Shown piece by piece: positions 34,674 to 43,981 of a stretch of 64,000 bases of DNA; within the stretch, counting starts at the first letter, position 1, and each line of letters begins with the position of its first letter. A program made the translations under genes and the position numbers. Location: positions 1 to 64,000 of the forward strand of contig NZ_JAHKQA010000038.1 of NCBI RefSeq assembly GCF_018860705.1. Direction: 5' to 3'. Below the pieces are notes generated by a model. It was given only the letters and a program-made list of their open reading frames with translations, made no database searches and was not told the DNA's origin. The stretch comes from Citreicella sp. C3M06. Its GTDB lineage: Bacteria > Pseudomonadota > Alphaproteobacteria > Rhodobacterales > Rhodobacteraceae.

Positions 34674-36269
34674 TCAGGCCACGTCGAAATGCAGCGGCTT
34701 GACCTGCCGGAACAGCCCGGTGTCCTTGAGCGCCGCGACCGCCGAGTCCTTCATCGGCTCATCAAGATACGCGATCGCGATAGCCTCGCCGCCCTGCACC
34801 GACCGGCCAAGGGTAAAGTTCGCAAGGTTGACCTTGTGCTCGCCCAGCATGGTGCCCAGCGTGCCGATGATGCCGGGGATGTCTTCGTTGGTGGTGTAGA
34901 GCATGTGCTCGCCGACCTCGGCGTCAATGTTGATGCCCTTGATCTGGATGAAGCGCGGCTTGCCGTCGCTGAACACCGTGCCCGCGATCGAGCGTTCCTT
35001 GGTCGGGGTGGCGATGGTCACCTTGATATAGCCCTCGAACACGCCCGATTGCGCCTGATTGGTGGTGGCGATCTGGATGCCGCGATCCTTGGCCAGCGCC
35101 GGGGCCGACACCATGTTCACCTCGGGGTTGATCGACTTCATGATGCCCGCGATCAGCGCGCAGTTCAGCGCCTGCAGGTTCATCGTCGACGCTTCGCCGT
35201 CATACAGGATGTTGATCGCCTTGATCGGCTCGTCATCGGTCATCTGGCCGATGAAGTTGCCAAGATGACCTGCGGTGGTGATCCACGGCCCCATGACCTT
35301 GGCTTCCTCGGCGGTCACCGACGGCATGTTGAGCGCATTGGTCACGGCCCCGGTCAGCAGGTAATCCGACATCTGCTCGGCGACCTGAAGCGCAACGTTT
35401 TCCTGCGCTTCGGTGGTCGACGCGCCAAGGTGCGGGGTGCACACAACGTTTTTCAGGCCGAACAGCACGTTGTCGGTGGCGGGCTCTTCGGCGAACACGT
35501 CGAAGGCGGCGCCAGCGACATGGCCGGATTTCAGCAGCTCGGCCAGCGCCTTTTCATCGACCAGACCACCACGGGCACAGTTGATGATGCGCACGCCCTT
35601 CTTGGTCTTGGCGAGGTTCTCGGCGGACAGGATGTTGCGGGTGCCATCGGTCAGCGGCACGTGTAGCGTGATGAAATCGGCGCGCTTGAGCAGCACGTCC
35701 AGCTCGACCTTCTCGATCTGCATCTCGGCGGCCTTCTCTTCCGACAGGAAGGGATCATAGGCCACGACCTTCATCTTGAGGCCGCGCGCACGGTCACAGA
35801 CGATGCCGCCGATGTTGCCCGCACCGATGACGCCAAGCGTCTTGGCGGTCAGCTCGACGCCCATGAACTTCGACTTTTCCCACTTGCCAGCCTGGGTCGA
35901 GGCATCGGCTTCGGGGATCTGCCGCGCCACCGAGAACATCATCGCGATGGCATGTTCGGCGGTGGTGATCATGTTGCCGAAGGGCGTGTTCATCACGATC
36001 ACGCCCTTTTTGGACGCGGCTTCCTTGTCGACATTGTCGGTGCCGATGCCAGCGCGGCCAACGACCTTGAGGTTGGTGGCATGTTCCAGCAGCGACGGCG
36101 TCACCTTGGTGGCCGAACGGATGGCAAGGCCGTCATACTGGCCGATGATCTCGGCCAGCTTGTCCTTGTCCTTGCCGACGTCGGGCAGGTAATCGACCTC
36201 GATGCCGCGATCGCGGAAAATCTGGACGGCGGTTTCGGAAAGCTTGTCGGAAACGAGAACCTTGGGCAT
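34674..36269 (-). CDS. serA: D-3-phosphoglycerate dehydrogenase
   Basis: A 531-residue long-form (type I) SerA. The N-terminal substrate/NAD domains include GRAGIGTDNVD, the Rossmann GVIGAGNIGGIVCDRA, and the catalytic INCARGGLVDE (Arg), the Glu region DVFAEEP and CTPHLGAST (His). The C-terminal part holds an ASB domain and an ACT domain starting about 455 (MLYTTNEDIPGIIGTLGTML). It oxidises 3-phosphoglycerate, the first step of serine synthesis. It lies 83 bases after serC in the same direction, so it is co-transcribed. Confidence 0.97.
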   Translation of the reverse strand: MPKVLVSDKLSETAVQIFRDRGIEVDYLPDVGKDKDKLAEIIGQYDGLAIRSATKVTPSLLEHATNLKVVGRAGIGTDNVDKEAASKKGVIVMNTPFGNMITTAEHAIAMMFSVARQIPEADASTQAGKWEKSKFMGVELTAKTLGVIGAGNIGGIVCDRARGLKMKVVAYDPFLSEEKAAEMQIEKVELDVLLKRADFITLHVPLTDGTRNILSAENLAKTKKGVRIINCARGGLVDEKALAELLKSGHVAGAAFDVFAEEPATDNVLFGLKNVVCTPHLGASTTEAQENVALQVAEQMSDYLLTGAVTNALNMPSVTAEEAKVMGPWITTAGHLGNFIGQMTDDEPIKAINILYDGEASTMNLQALNCALIAGIMKSINPEVNMVSAPALAKDRGIQIATTNQAQSGVFEGYIKVTIATPTKERSIAGTVFSDGKPRFIQIKGINIDAEVGEHMLYTTNEDIPGIIGTLGTMLGEHKVNLANFTLGRSVQGGEAIAIAYLDEPMKDSAVAALKDTGLFRQVKPLHFDVA

Positions 36270-36352
36270 GGGGGTGGTCCTTTGGATATGGGGGGAGCGG
36301 TCGGTGGGCCGTCGATGGCCCACCGTTGCGGAATTTAAGGATGATCCGGGGA

Positions 36353-37507
36353 TCAGGCGGTCGCGGTCTGCTCTTCGAGCACCGACTCGAACGCCCATTT
36401 CAGCCAGAGGGTCAGCGCCTCGACATCCGACGCCTCGATGGTCGCGCCGCACCAGATGCGCAGGCCAGCGGGGGCATCGCGATACGCGCCCACGTCCAGC
36501 GCCACGTTGTACTCTTCAAGCTTCTTGGCGACGGCCTTGGCAAAGGCGGCACCGTCCTTGATGCGCGCGTCGGTGAACTTGAGGCAAACCGACGTGTTCG
36601 ACCGCGTCGCCGGATCGGTGGCAAGATTGGCGATCCAGTCATGACGGTCGCAGAAATCCCACAGCACCTTGGCGTTGGCATCGGCGCGCTCTTGCAGCTT
36701 GGCCAGACCGCCGATCTTGCGGGCCCAGTCGAGCGCCACGAGATAATCCTCGACCGCCAGCATCGAGGGGGTGTTGATGGTCTCGCCCTTGAAGATACCG
36801 TCGATCAGCTTGCCGCCCTTGGTCAGGCGGAAGATTTTCGGCATCGGCCATGCGGGGGTGTAGGATTCCAGCCGCTCGACCGCGCGGGGGGACAGGATCA
36901 GCATGCCGTGCGCCGCTTCGCCGCCCATCACCTTCTGCCAAGAGAAGGTGGTCACATCCAGCTTGTCCCAAGGCAGATCCTGCGCAAAAGCGGCGCTGGT
37001 GGCGTCGCAGATGGTCAGGCCAGCGCGGGTGGCGGGGATCGAATCGCCGTTGGGAACGCGCACGCCCGAGGTGGTGCCGTTCCAGGTGAACACCACGTCG
37101 GTGTCGAAATCCACGGTCGCAAGATCGACGATCTCGCCATATTCGGCGGTCTTGACCTCGGCATCGATCTTGAGCTGCTTGACCACGTCGGTCACCCAGC
37201 CAGCGCCAAAGCTTTCCCATGCAACCATGGTGGCCTTGCGCTCGCCCAGCAGCGACCACATCGCCATTTCAACGGCGCCGGTATCAGAGGCGGGAACGAT
37301 GCCGATCTTGTAATCGGCGGGAATGCCCAGAATCTCGCGGGTGCCTTCGATGGCAGCGGCGAGCTTTTCCTTGCCGATCTTGGCACGATGCGAGCGCCCG
37401 AGCGCAGCATCCGCAAGCATGTCGACAGTAAAATGGGGGATCTTCGCGCAGGGACCAGACGAAAAACGCGGATTCGCCGGGCGTGCGGTGGGGTGCTTGT
37501 CAGCCAT
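36353..37507 (-). CDS. serC: Phosphoserine aminotransferase
   Basis: A 384-residue class V aminotransferase of the alphaproteobacterial SerC type: [16 protein letters not shown] at the start, [18 protein letters not shown], and the PLP lysine in [15 protein letters not shown]. It converts 3-phosphohydroxypyruvate to phosphoserine with glutamate. ATG 37507 is chosen because the conserved N-terminus begins there; the frame upstream reads through a hairpin leader. It is the first gene of serC-serA. Confidence 0.95.
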   Translation of the reverse strand: MADKHPTARPANPRFSSGPCAKIPHFTVDMLADAALGRSHRAKIGKEKLAAAIEGTREILGIPADYKIGIVPASDTGAVEMAMWSLLGERKATMVAWESFGAGWVTDVVKQLKIDAEVKTAEYGEIVDLATVDFDTDVVFTWNGTTSGVRVPNGDSIPATRAGLTICDATSAAFAQDLPWDKLDVTTFSWQKVMGGEAAHGMLILSPRAVERLESYTPAWPMPKIFRLTKGGKLIDGIFKGETINTPSMLAVEDYLVALDWARKIGGLAKLQERADANAKVLWDFCDRHDWIANLATDPATRSNTSVCLKFTDARIKDGAAFAKAVAKKLEEYNVALDVGAYRDAPAGLRIWCGATIEASDVEALTLWLKWAFESVLEEQTATA

Positions 37508-37555
37508 GTAGCCTAACCTTACAGATAGATGCCCTTCGTTGGGGAAGGGTGTCCC
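37508..37555 (-). ncRNA. Candidate serC leader RNA motif
   Basis: On the minus strand the hairpin CCCTTC-CCCAAC-GAAGGG (37549-37532) lies about 25 bases before the serC ATG and is followed by AAGGTTAGGCTAC directly upstream of the start. Alphaproteobacteria have a described cis-acting serC RNA motif at this position. The match to that motif is from memory and position, not from a covariance model. Confidence 0.55.
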
Positions 37556-37935
37556 GCCGCTGCACCTATGCGGCGCGCGTGGTAAAAGCAAGAGTTTTGT
37601 CCAGCGCTGCATTTTTGGTCGCCTGCCGGTTGGACAAGGGGTTTCAAAGCCCAATCCAGCTTGTGATCACACATGACAAGGCGTTGTATATGTAAATTAT
37701 ATTGTGGATTTCTGACCGCTGACACGGATGCGGAATTTTGCCCGTTTCTTGTGAAACCACCGCACCGCTGGATCACAAAGATCTTGGATCTGTGGTTTCC
37801 GATAGGTTACAAAACCCAGCTTTGACGGGAAATGCCCACCCCAACACCGCCACGACTCGCCCCGGATTGCGATGCGCGGCGCGCTCCGCTACCCCGTCAG
37901 CAGAACCGGCCCATCAGCCGAACAGGAAGACGCGA
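37556..37935. other. Divergent intergenic region between serC and cobQ
   Basis: It holds the promoters of both genes. An AT-rich patch at 37684-37712 contains a plausible plus-strand promoter (TTGTGA, 17 bases, TTGTAT). A perfect 8-bp inverted repeat GAAACCAC (37753-37760) / GTGGTTTC (37792-37799) could fold the cobQ leader. I looked for a cobalamin riboswitch; the box order (GGGAA before GCCAC, no proper B12 box) does not fit one. Confidence 0.45.
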
Positions 37936-39378
37936 ATGCCAGCCATCATGATTCAGGGTACCGGCTCCAACGTCGGCAAATCGCTGCTGGTGGCAGGGCT
38001 GTGCCGGGCAGCGCGGGCGCGCGGGATCGACGTGGCGCCGTTCAAGCCGCAGAACATGTCGAACAACGCCGCCGTGACCGTCGATGGCGGCGAGATCGGT
38101 CGCGCACAGGCGCTTCAGGCTCTGGCCTGCGGGCTGCCGCTGCACAGCGACATGAACGCGGTGCTACTCAAGCCGCAAACCGACACCGGCGCGCAGATCA
38201 TCGTGCAGGGCAAGCGCATCGCCACCGCCGAGGCGCGCAACTACGCCGCGCTGCGCCCGCGTCTTATGACGGCGGTGCTCGACAGTTTTCGGCGGCTCTC
38301 GCAACGGCATGATCTGGTGATCGTCGAAGGCGCGGGCAGCCCCGCCGAGATCAACCTGCGCCCCCGCGACATCGCCAACATGGGATTTGCACGGGCGGCG
38401 AATGTGCCTGTGCTGCTGGCCGCAGATATCGACCGCGGCGGCGTGATCGCCCAGATCGTCGGCACGCAGGCGGTGCTCGATCATGCTGATGCCGCGATGA
38501 TTCGCGGCTTTGTCGTCAACCGCTTTCGCGGCGATCCGGCCCTGTTCGAAGATGGCTACACGATGATCTCCGATCACACCGGCTGGCCCGGATTTGGCGT
38601 GCTGCCGTGGTTCGCTGATGCGTGGAAGCTACCCGCCGAAGACGCCTTTGATATCGCCACGCCCAAGCGGGCAAAGGGGCTGCACATCGTCTGCCTCGCG
38701 CTGTCGCGCATCGCCAATTTCGATGATCTCGACCCGCTGGCGCAGGAACCGGGCGTGCGGCTGACCATGCTCGGGCCGGGCCGGGCGCTTCCCGGCGATG
38801 CCGATGTGGTGATCATTCCGGGGACGAAATCGACGCGTGGCGATCTTGCGTTCCTGCGCGCGCAAGGCTGGGATATCGACCTTGCGGCGCATCTGCGGCG
38901 CGGCGGCCATGTGCTTGGGATCTGCGGCGGCTACCAGATGCTGGGGGATACCGTGTCTGACCCACAAGGGATCGAAGGGCCTGCGGGCACCACCCAAGGC
39001 CTCGGCCTGCTGCGGCTTGACACGGTGATGACCGGTGACAAGCGCCTGACGGAAACCACCGCCACCCATGCCGCCAGCGGGCAGCCGTTTCGCGGCTATG
39101 AAATCCACATCGGGCGCAGCGACGGTGCAGACCGCGCCCGCCCCTTTGCCCATATCGACGATCAGCCCGAAGGCGCGATCAGCGCCGATGGCCGGGTGCA
39201 GGGCAGCTATCTGCACGGCATGTTCCGCGACGATGGCTTTCGCGCCGCGTGGCTGGCGCAATTCGGCGTGGCCAGTCGCGGTGGATACGATGCGGGCGTG
39301 CTGCGCGTGCTCGACGATCTGGCGGCACATATGGAACGACATCTGGATGTCGCGGGGATCTTGTCGCTCGCCAGATGA
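37936..39378 (+). CDS. cobQ: Cobyric acid synthase
   Basis: A 480-residue glutamine amidotransferase that amidates four carboxyls of the cobalamin precursor. The N-terminal ATP-dependent domain starts [21 protein letters not shown] and contains [13 protein letters not shown] and [12 protein letters not shown]. The C-terminal glutaminase domain has the nucleophile Cys in [11 protein letters not shown] and the late His in [11 protein letters not shown] 37936 has AGGAAG upstream; the open frame before it is leader. No other cob gene is in the window. Confidence 0.95.
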   Translation: MPAIMIQGTGSNVGKSLLVAGLCRAARARGIDVAPFKPQNMSNNAAVTVDGGEIGRAQALQALACGLPLHSDMNAVLLKPQTDTGAQIIVQGKRIATAEARNYAALRPRLMTAVLDSFRRLSQRHDLVIVEGAGSPAEINLRPRDIANMGFARAANVPVLLAADIDRGGVIAQIVGTQAVLDHADAAMIRGFVVNRFRGDPALFEDGYTMISDHTGWPGFGVLPWFADAWKLPAEDAFDIATPKRAKGLHIVCLALSRIANFDDLDPLAQEPGVRLTMLGPGRALPGDADVVIIPGTKSTRGDLAFLRAQGWDIDLAAHLRRGGHVLGICGGYQMLGDTVSDPQGIEGPAGTTQGLGLLRLDTVMTGDKRLTETTATHAASGQPFRGYEIHIGRSDGADRARPFAHIDDQPEGAISADGRVQGSYLHGMFRDDGFRAAWLAQFGVASRGGYDAGVLRVLDDLAAHMERHLDVAGILSLAR

Positions 39379-39536
39379 GTCCCGCTATCGCGAATTCCGT
39401 CCCTGCATAAAGTTGATCGGAAAAGTCAGGGAAGGGATTGCCACCGGCCTATACCCGACCTTATCACTAGGAAACATTCGCGAAGCCGGCCGACGGGCCA
39501 TGCCACGCCCTTTGTTCCCCGACCCGGAGTTTGCCC

Positions 39537-40442
39537 ATGCGACCGATCCTTCTGGCAGGGCTTTTGGCCTGTGCCACCGCCCTGCCCGCCTTTGCCGCGG
39601 ACGTCACCATCGAAACAGCCACCGGCCCCGCCACGCTGCCGCAAGCGCCGCAGACCATCGCCGTGTTCGATGCGCCTTCGGTCGACACCATCGCGGCGCT
39701 TGGCCAGCCGATCGCCGGGCTTCCCGCGCCGCTGTACCTGAAGAACGTCGAGGAAATCTCCAAGGACGCGACCACCGTCGGCACGCTCTTCGAGCCGGAT
39801 TTCGAGGCGCTGGCCGTGATGGGCCCCGATCTGATTATCGCCGGGGGACGCTCTGCCACGCAGGTCGAGCCGCTGTCGCGCGTCGCCCCCACCATCGACA
39901 TGACGATTCAGGGCAACGGCATGGTCGATCAGACCCGCGCGCGCATCAAGGCCTTCGGCACCCTGCTGAACCGCGAAGAGCAGGCGCAAGCGCTCGAAGC
40001 GCAGCTTGACGACAAGCTGGCCGCCGCGCGCGACGCGGTTGCGGGCAAGGGCAACGCGCTGGTGATCCTGACCAATGGCGGCAAGATCTCGGCCTTTGGC
40101 GCCGGCAGCCGGTTTGGCTGGATCCACGATGCGGTCGGCCTGCCGCAAGCCCATCCGGGGCTGGAGGCCGACACCCACGGTCAGGCGATCAGCTTTGAAT
40201 TCCTTGCTGAAACCGATCCCGACTGGCTGCTGGTGATCGACCGCGGCGCGGCGATTCAGGCGGGTAGCGAGGCGGCGCAGGCGACGCTCGACAACCCCAT
40301 CGTAGCGCGCACCAAGGCGGCGCAGAATGGGCACATCGTGTATCTTGATGCCGCGCCCCTCTATATCTCTGGGGGCGGTGCCCAATCCATGATGCACACG
40401 CTGGACCAGCTGACCGAAGCGTTTTCGGACGTGCAGGGCTGA
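39537..40442 (+). CDS. Siderophore/iron ABC transporter substrate-binding protein (FatB/CeuE type)
   Basis: A 301-residue periplasmic binding protein with signal peptide ending LPAFAA. It has the single long-helix class III fold pattern: TIAVFDAPSVDTIAALG, PDFEALAVMGPDLIIAGGRS and WLLVIDRGAAI. This is the FatB/FpuA/CeuE subgroup, which bind catecholate or citrate-type ferric siderophores. ATG 39537 is preferred over an in-frame TTG at 39531 because GGAG (39526-39529) is 7 bases upstream. It begins a four-gene importer. Confidence 0.87.
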   Translation: MRPILLAGLLACATALPAFAADVTIETATGPATLPQAPQTIAVFDAPSVDTIAALGQPIAGLPAPLYLKNVEEISKDATTVGTLFEPDFEALAVMGPDLIIAGGRSATQVEPLSRVAPTIDMTIQGNGMVDQTRARIKAFGTLLNREEQAQALEAQLDDKLAAARDAVAGKGNALVILTNGGKISAFGAGSRFGWIHDAVGLPQAHPGLEADTHGQAISFEFLAETDPDWLLVIDRGAAIQAGSEAAQATLDNPIVARTKAAQNGHIVYLDAAPLYISGGGAQSMMHTLDQLTEAFSDVQG

Positions 40443-40443
40443 C

Positions 40444-41376
40444 ATGCGCGGCTGGCTCATCACCTTTGCCGCGCTTGCGGCGCTGATCGCGGTCAGCCTG
40501 TTGCTTGGGGCGGCGAGCCTTGAGGGCGACGGCTGGCTGCTGCTGGTGAGCCGCATTCCCCGCACCATGGCGGCGCTGCTGGCCGGGGCGGGGCTGGCGC
40601 TGGCCGGGGTGGTGGTGCAGCAGGTGGTGCAGAACCGCCTTGTGGAACCCTCGCTAACCGGCGCGCCAGAGGCATCGATGCTGGGCCTTTTGGCGGTGAC
40701 GCTGATCGCACCCGGCATGGCGGTGGCGGGCAAGATGCTGATCGCCGCCGCCTGCGCGCTGGTCGGCATGATCGGCTTTCTGGCGCTGGCAAAACGACTG
40801 CCGCGCGACGACGCGATGCTGCTGCCCATTGTCGGGATCGTCTATGGAGGCATCCTTGGCGCCATCGGCATCTGGTTCGCCTGGGCAGAGGATCTCGTGC
40901 AATATCTTGGCGCGTGGCGGCTGGGTGAATTTTCCGGTGTCATGATGGGGCGATACGAATGGCTCTGGGCGATCGCGGCGCTGGCCGGGCTGCTGTATCT
41001 CGTGGCGGACCGGATCACCATTCTCGGGCTGGGCGAGACGCAGGCGCGCAGCCTTGGGCTGAATTACCGGCAAACGCGGGCCCTCGGGCTGGTGGTGGTG
41101 TCGGTGATCACGGCGTTGGTGCTGGTGACGGTCGGGGCCTTCCCCTTCGTCGGGCTGGTCGCGCCCAATCTGGTGGCGCGCTGGCGCGGCGACAATCTGC
41201 GCGCCAACCTGCCGATGGTGGCCATCGGTGGCGGCGCATTGCTGCTGGGCGCCGACGTGATCGGGCGTGCAGTGCGCTATCCGTTTGAAATTCCTGCCGC
41301 GACGGTGATCGCAGTGCTTGGCGCGGGGGTCTTCTTGTGGCTGCTGCACGCCGCCCCGAGGGCGCGGCATGGCTGA
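40444..41376 (+). CDS. Siderophore ABC transporter permease (FatD/CeuB type)
   Basis: A 310-residue FecCD-type permease with about nine segments. Landmarks are RIPRTMAALLAGAGLALAG and GAFPFVGLVAPNLVARW, the latter being the ATPase-contact region. It starts one base after the binding-protein stop and overlaps the next gene by 8 bases. Confidence 0.9.
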   Translation: MRGWLITFAALAALIAVSLLLGAASLEGDGWLLLVSRIPRTMAALLAGAGLALAGVVVQQVVQNRLVEPSLTGAPEASMLGLLAVTLIAPGMAVAGKMLIAAACALVGMIGFLALAKRLPRDDAMLLPIVGIVYGGILGAIGIWFAWAEDLVQYLGAWRLGEFSGVMMGRYEWLWAIAALAGLLYLVADRITILGLGETQARSLGLNYRQTRALGLVVVSVITALVLVTVGAFPFVGLVAPNLVARWRGDNLRANLPMVAIGGGALLLGADVIGRAVRYPFEIPAATVIAVLGAGVFLWLLHAAPRARHG

Positions 41377-42313
41377 GCGCCGGGTGCTTTGGCTTGGCCT
41401 TGGGCTGCTGCTGCTCGCGGGCGCGTTCCTGTGCTGGCAGATCCGTGCGCCCTATGGCTTCATCCTTGAACTGCGCGCCGCAAAGCTGGGCGCGCTGGTC
41501 TGCGTCGGGGCCGCCACCGGCGCTGCCACCGTGCTGTTCCAGACCGTTGCGGGCAACCGTCTGCTGACGCCGGGGCTCGTCGGCTTTGACGCGCTGTTCG
41601 TGCTGCTGCAAACGCTGCTGGTCACAGCGCTTGGCGGCGTCGGCTTTGCGCAGATCCCCTCGGGGCTGCGCTTCGTGATGGAGGTCGGCGCGATGGGCCT
41701 CGGCTCGGTGCTGCTGTTCGGGCTGCTGCTGCGGCGCGATGCGAAAGACATCACCCGGATGATCCTCACCGGCATCATCCTTGGTGTGCTGCTGCGCGGC
41801 GCGTCCGAGATGGTCCAGCGCCTCATGGACCCATCGGATTTCGCCGTGGTGCAACAGGCGATGTTCGCCAGCTTCGGCGCGGTCGATCCGGGGCAGCTTG
41901 GCGTGTCTGCGGTGGTCCTGCTGGGCGCGCTGGCCGTGTCTCTCCGGCTCGCTCCGGCGCTGGATGTCTGCGCATTGGGGCGCGGAACCGCGCGCGGGCT
42001 GGGGCTGGATCACGACCGCATGGTGCGTATCGCGCTGCTGCTGATGGCGGCGATGGTGTCTGTCTCGACGGCGCTGGTCGGCCCGGTAACCTTCCTTGGC
42101 CTGCTGACGGCAAGCCTCGCACGACATCTGACCGGCACCCACCGCCATGCGGTGCTGATCCCGGCAGCGGCGCTGCTGGGGGCGCTGATCCTTGTCGCGG
42201 GGCAATTCGTGTTCGAACGGCTGCTCGGCAGCGCCTCGGCGCTGGCGGTGATCGTGGAATTCTTCGGAGGGCTGGCCTTCCTCTTCCTCGTGCTCAAACG
42301 GAGACCCAGATGA
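41369..42313 (+). CDS. Siderophore ABC transporter permease (FatC/CeuC type)
   Basis: A 314-residue second FecCD-type permease: LRAAKLGALVCVGAATGAATVLFQ, NRLLTPGLVGFDALFVLLQ and VGPVTFLGLLTASLARHL. It forms a heterodimer with the preceding permease. It ends with an ATGA overlap to the ATPase. Confidence 0.9.
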   Translation: MAERRVLWLGLGLLLLAGAFLCWQIRAPYGFILELRAAKLGALVCVGAATGAATVLFQTVAGNRLLTPGLVGFDALFVLLQTLLVTALGGVGFAQIPSGLRFVMEVGAMGLGSVLLFGLLLRRDAKDITRMILTGIILGVLLRGASEMVQRLMDPSDFAVVQQAMFASFGAVDPGQLGVSAVVLLGALAVSLRLAPALDVCALGRGTARGLGLDHDRMVRIALLLMAAMVSVSTALVGPVTFLGLLTASLARHLTGTHRHAVLIPAAALLGALILVAGQFVFERLLGSASALAVIVEFFGGLAFLFLVLKRRPR

Positions 42314-43065
42314 TCGACGTCCAGAACCTGAGCTATGTCGTCGACGGAACCGAGATCCTGCACGATGTCTCGACCCGGCTGGAACGCGGCGGCATCACCG
42401 CGCTGATCGGCCCCAACGGTGCGGGGAAATCAACGCTTCTGCACTGTATTTCCGGGCTTGAATCGCCGTCCTGCGGCAGCGTGCGGATCGACGGGCTGGA
42501 CCCGTTTACCGCACCGCCGCGAAGCCGGGCGCGCGCCGTGGCGCTGCTGCAGCAAAGCCCAGCGCTGGTCAGTCGCCTGACGGTGCACGAACTGGTCAGC
42601 TTTGGCCGCTGGCCACATCATCAGGGTCGCCCCACGCAGGCCGATCACGACGCGGTGGAACGCGCATTGGTCGCCTTTGCCCTGAGTGATCTGGCAGACC
42701 GCAGCATCGCGACCCTGTCAGGCGGGCAGCGCCAGCGCGCCTTCATCGCGATGACATGGGCGCAGGAAACGCCGTGGATGCTGCTGGACGAGCCGCTCAA
42801 CGCGCTGGACCCGCGCCATGCCCGCGACCTGATGGCGCGGCTGCATGCGTTGTCGCGGGACGGCGCACGCAGCATCGTGATCGTGCTGCACGACATCAAC
42901 GCGGCGGCGGGCTGGGCCGATCATATCGTCGCCATGAAGGACGGGCGCATCGTGGCGCAGGACGCCAGCGCCGCCCTGCTGACCGAAGACACCCTGCGCG
43001 AGGTCTTCGACACGCCGTTCGAACTGCTCGAACACCGCGGGCGCAAGGTGGTGGTCGCGCGCTGA
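42310..43065 (+). CDS. Siderophore ABC transporter ATP-binding protein (FatE/CeuD type)
   Basis: A 251-residue ABC ATPase with Walker A GPNGAGKST (about 34-42), signature [13 protein letters not shown], Walker B WMLLDEPLNALD and the switch His in IVLHDINAA. It completes the binding protein-permease-permease-ATPase operon. A repeat copy lies 72 bases downstream at the convergent junction with the SDR gene. Confidence 0.92.
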   Translation: MIDVQNLSYVVDGTEILHDVSTRLERGGITALIGPNGAGKSTLLHCISGLESPSCGSVRIDGLDPFTAPPRSRARAVALLQQSPALVSRLTVHELVSFGRWPHHQGRPTQADHDAVERALVAFALSDLADRSIATLSGGQRQRAFIAMTWAQETPWMLLDEPLNALDPRHARDLMARLHALSRDGARSIVIVLHDINAAAGWADHIVAMKDGRIVAQDASAALLTEDTLREVFDTPFELLEHRGRKVVVAR

Positions 43066-43136
43066 ACGCGCGCAGCCCGTAACGCGCCCCCATCAGGCTC
43101 TAGCCACGCCCCAACACAGCCGGAATCGCAGCCCGT

Positions 43137-43205
43137 CGCCCCCTCTTCTTCTGGCGCAAAATATCCCGGGGGAGTCTCCGCAAGGAGACGGGGGCAGCGC
43201 CCCCA
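43137..43205 (+). repeat. Dispersed intergenic repeat, copy 4 (ATATCCCGGGGG core type with extra hairpin)
   Basis: CTTCTTCTGGCGCAAAATATC and the CCCGGGGG run are followed by an inserted small hairpin GTCTCC-GCAA-GGAGAC, then GGGGGCAGCGCCCCC as the tail stem. It lies between convergent genes. Confidence 0.8.
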
Positions 43206-43230
43206 CCCCCCCTCGCCACCGGGCAAGGCC

Positions 43231-43971
43231 TCAGATGCAGCGCCCGCCGTCCACCTGCATGCACACCCCGGTCACCATCGACGCCTCGTCCGAGCACAGA
43301 TAAAGCGCCGCGTTCGCCATGTCTTCAGGGGTCGAGAACCGCCCCAACGGGATGGTCGACAGAAACTTCGCGCGGATCTCCGGGCTGTCCTCACCCATGA
43401 AGCTTGCCAGCAACGGCGTGTCCCCCGCCACCGGGTTGATCGCGTTCACCCGCACGCCGAAGGGCGCCAGCTCCACCGCCATTGCCCGCGTCGCGGTGTT
43501 CATCCAGCCCTTGGAACTGTTGTACCAGTTGAGCTTGGGCCGGGGCGACACCCCCGCCGTAGACGCCACGTTCAGGATCGCCCCCGCGCCCGCGGCCTTC
43601 ATCGCCGGCACCAGCGCCCGCGCCGTCAGGTAGACCGACTTGCAGTTCACCGCAAAGACCCGGTCGAAATCCGCCTCGCTCACCTCTTCCATGAACCCGG
43701 GCAGATGCGTCACCCCGGCGTTGTTCACCAGAATGTCGATCTTGCCGAAACCGGCCTGCGCTGCCGCCACCATCGCCTCGACGCTGGCACCATCGGCCAC
43801 ATCGACGCGCTGCGCCACGCCGCCGCAGACTGCCGCGACCCGTTCGGCGCCCTCGAGGTTGATGTCGGCCACCAGAACCTGCGCCCCCTCGGCAGCGAAG
43901 CGCATGGCGATACCCTCGCCAAAGCCTGATCCTGCGCCGGTCACGATGGCGCTCTTGCCTTGCAATCTCAT
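43231..43971 (-). CDS. Short-chain dehydrogenase/reductase (FabG-like)
   Basis: A 246-residue classical SDR: TGAGSGFGEG cofactor loop, ADIN (Asp after beta-2 suggests NAD preference), VNNAGV, catalytic Ser in NVASTAG, and the WYNSSK Tyr-Lys pair. C-terminal VTGVCMQVDGGRCI is typical. It is the last gene of the minus-strand operon and follows the aldehyde dehydrogenase by 10 bases, so the two may oxidise an alcohol and its aldehyde in sequence; this is an inference. Confidence 0.87.
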   Translation of the reverse strand: MRLQGKSAIVTGAGSGFGEGIAMRFAAEGAQVLVADINLEGAERVAAVCGGVAQRVDVADGASVEAMVAAAQAGFGKIDILVNNAGVTHLPGFMEEVSEADFDRVFAVNCKSVYLTARALVPAMKAAGAGAILNVASTAGVSPRPKLNWYNSSKGWMNTATRAMAVELAPFGVRVNAINPVAGDTPLLASFMGEDSPEIRAKFLSTIPLGRFSTPEDMANAALYLCSDEASMVTGVCMQVDGGRCI

Positions 43972-43981
43972 GTCGTCCCCC

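Noticed and set aside
37641-37935. Cobalamin riboswitch upstream of cobQ
   Set aside because: Conserved boxes are missing or in the wrong order; only a generic hairpin remains.
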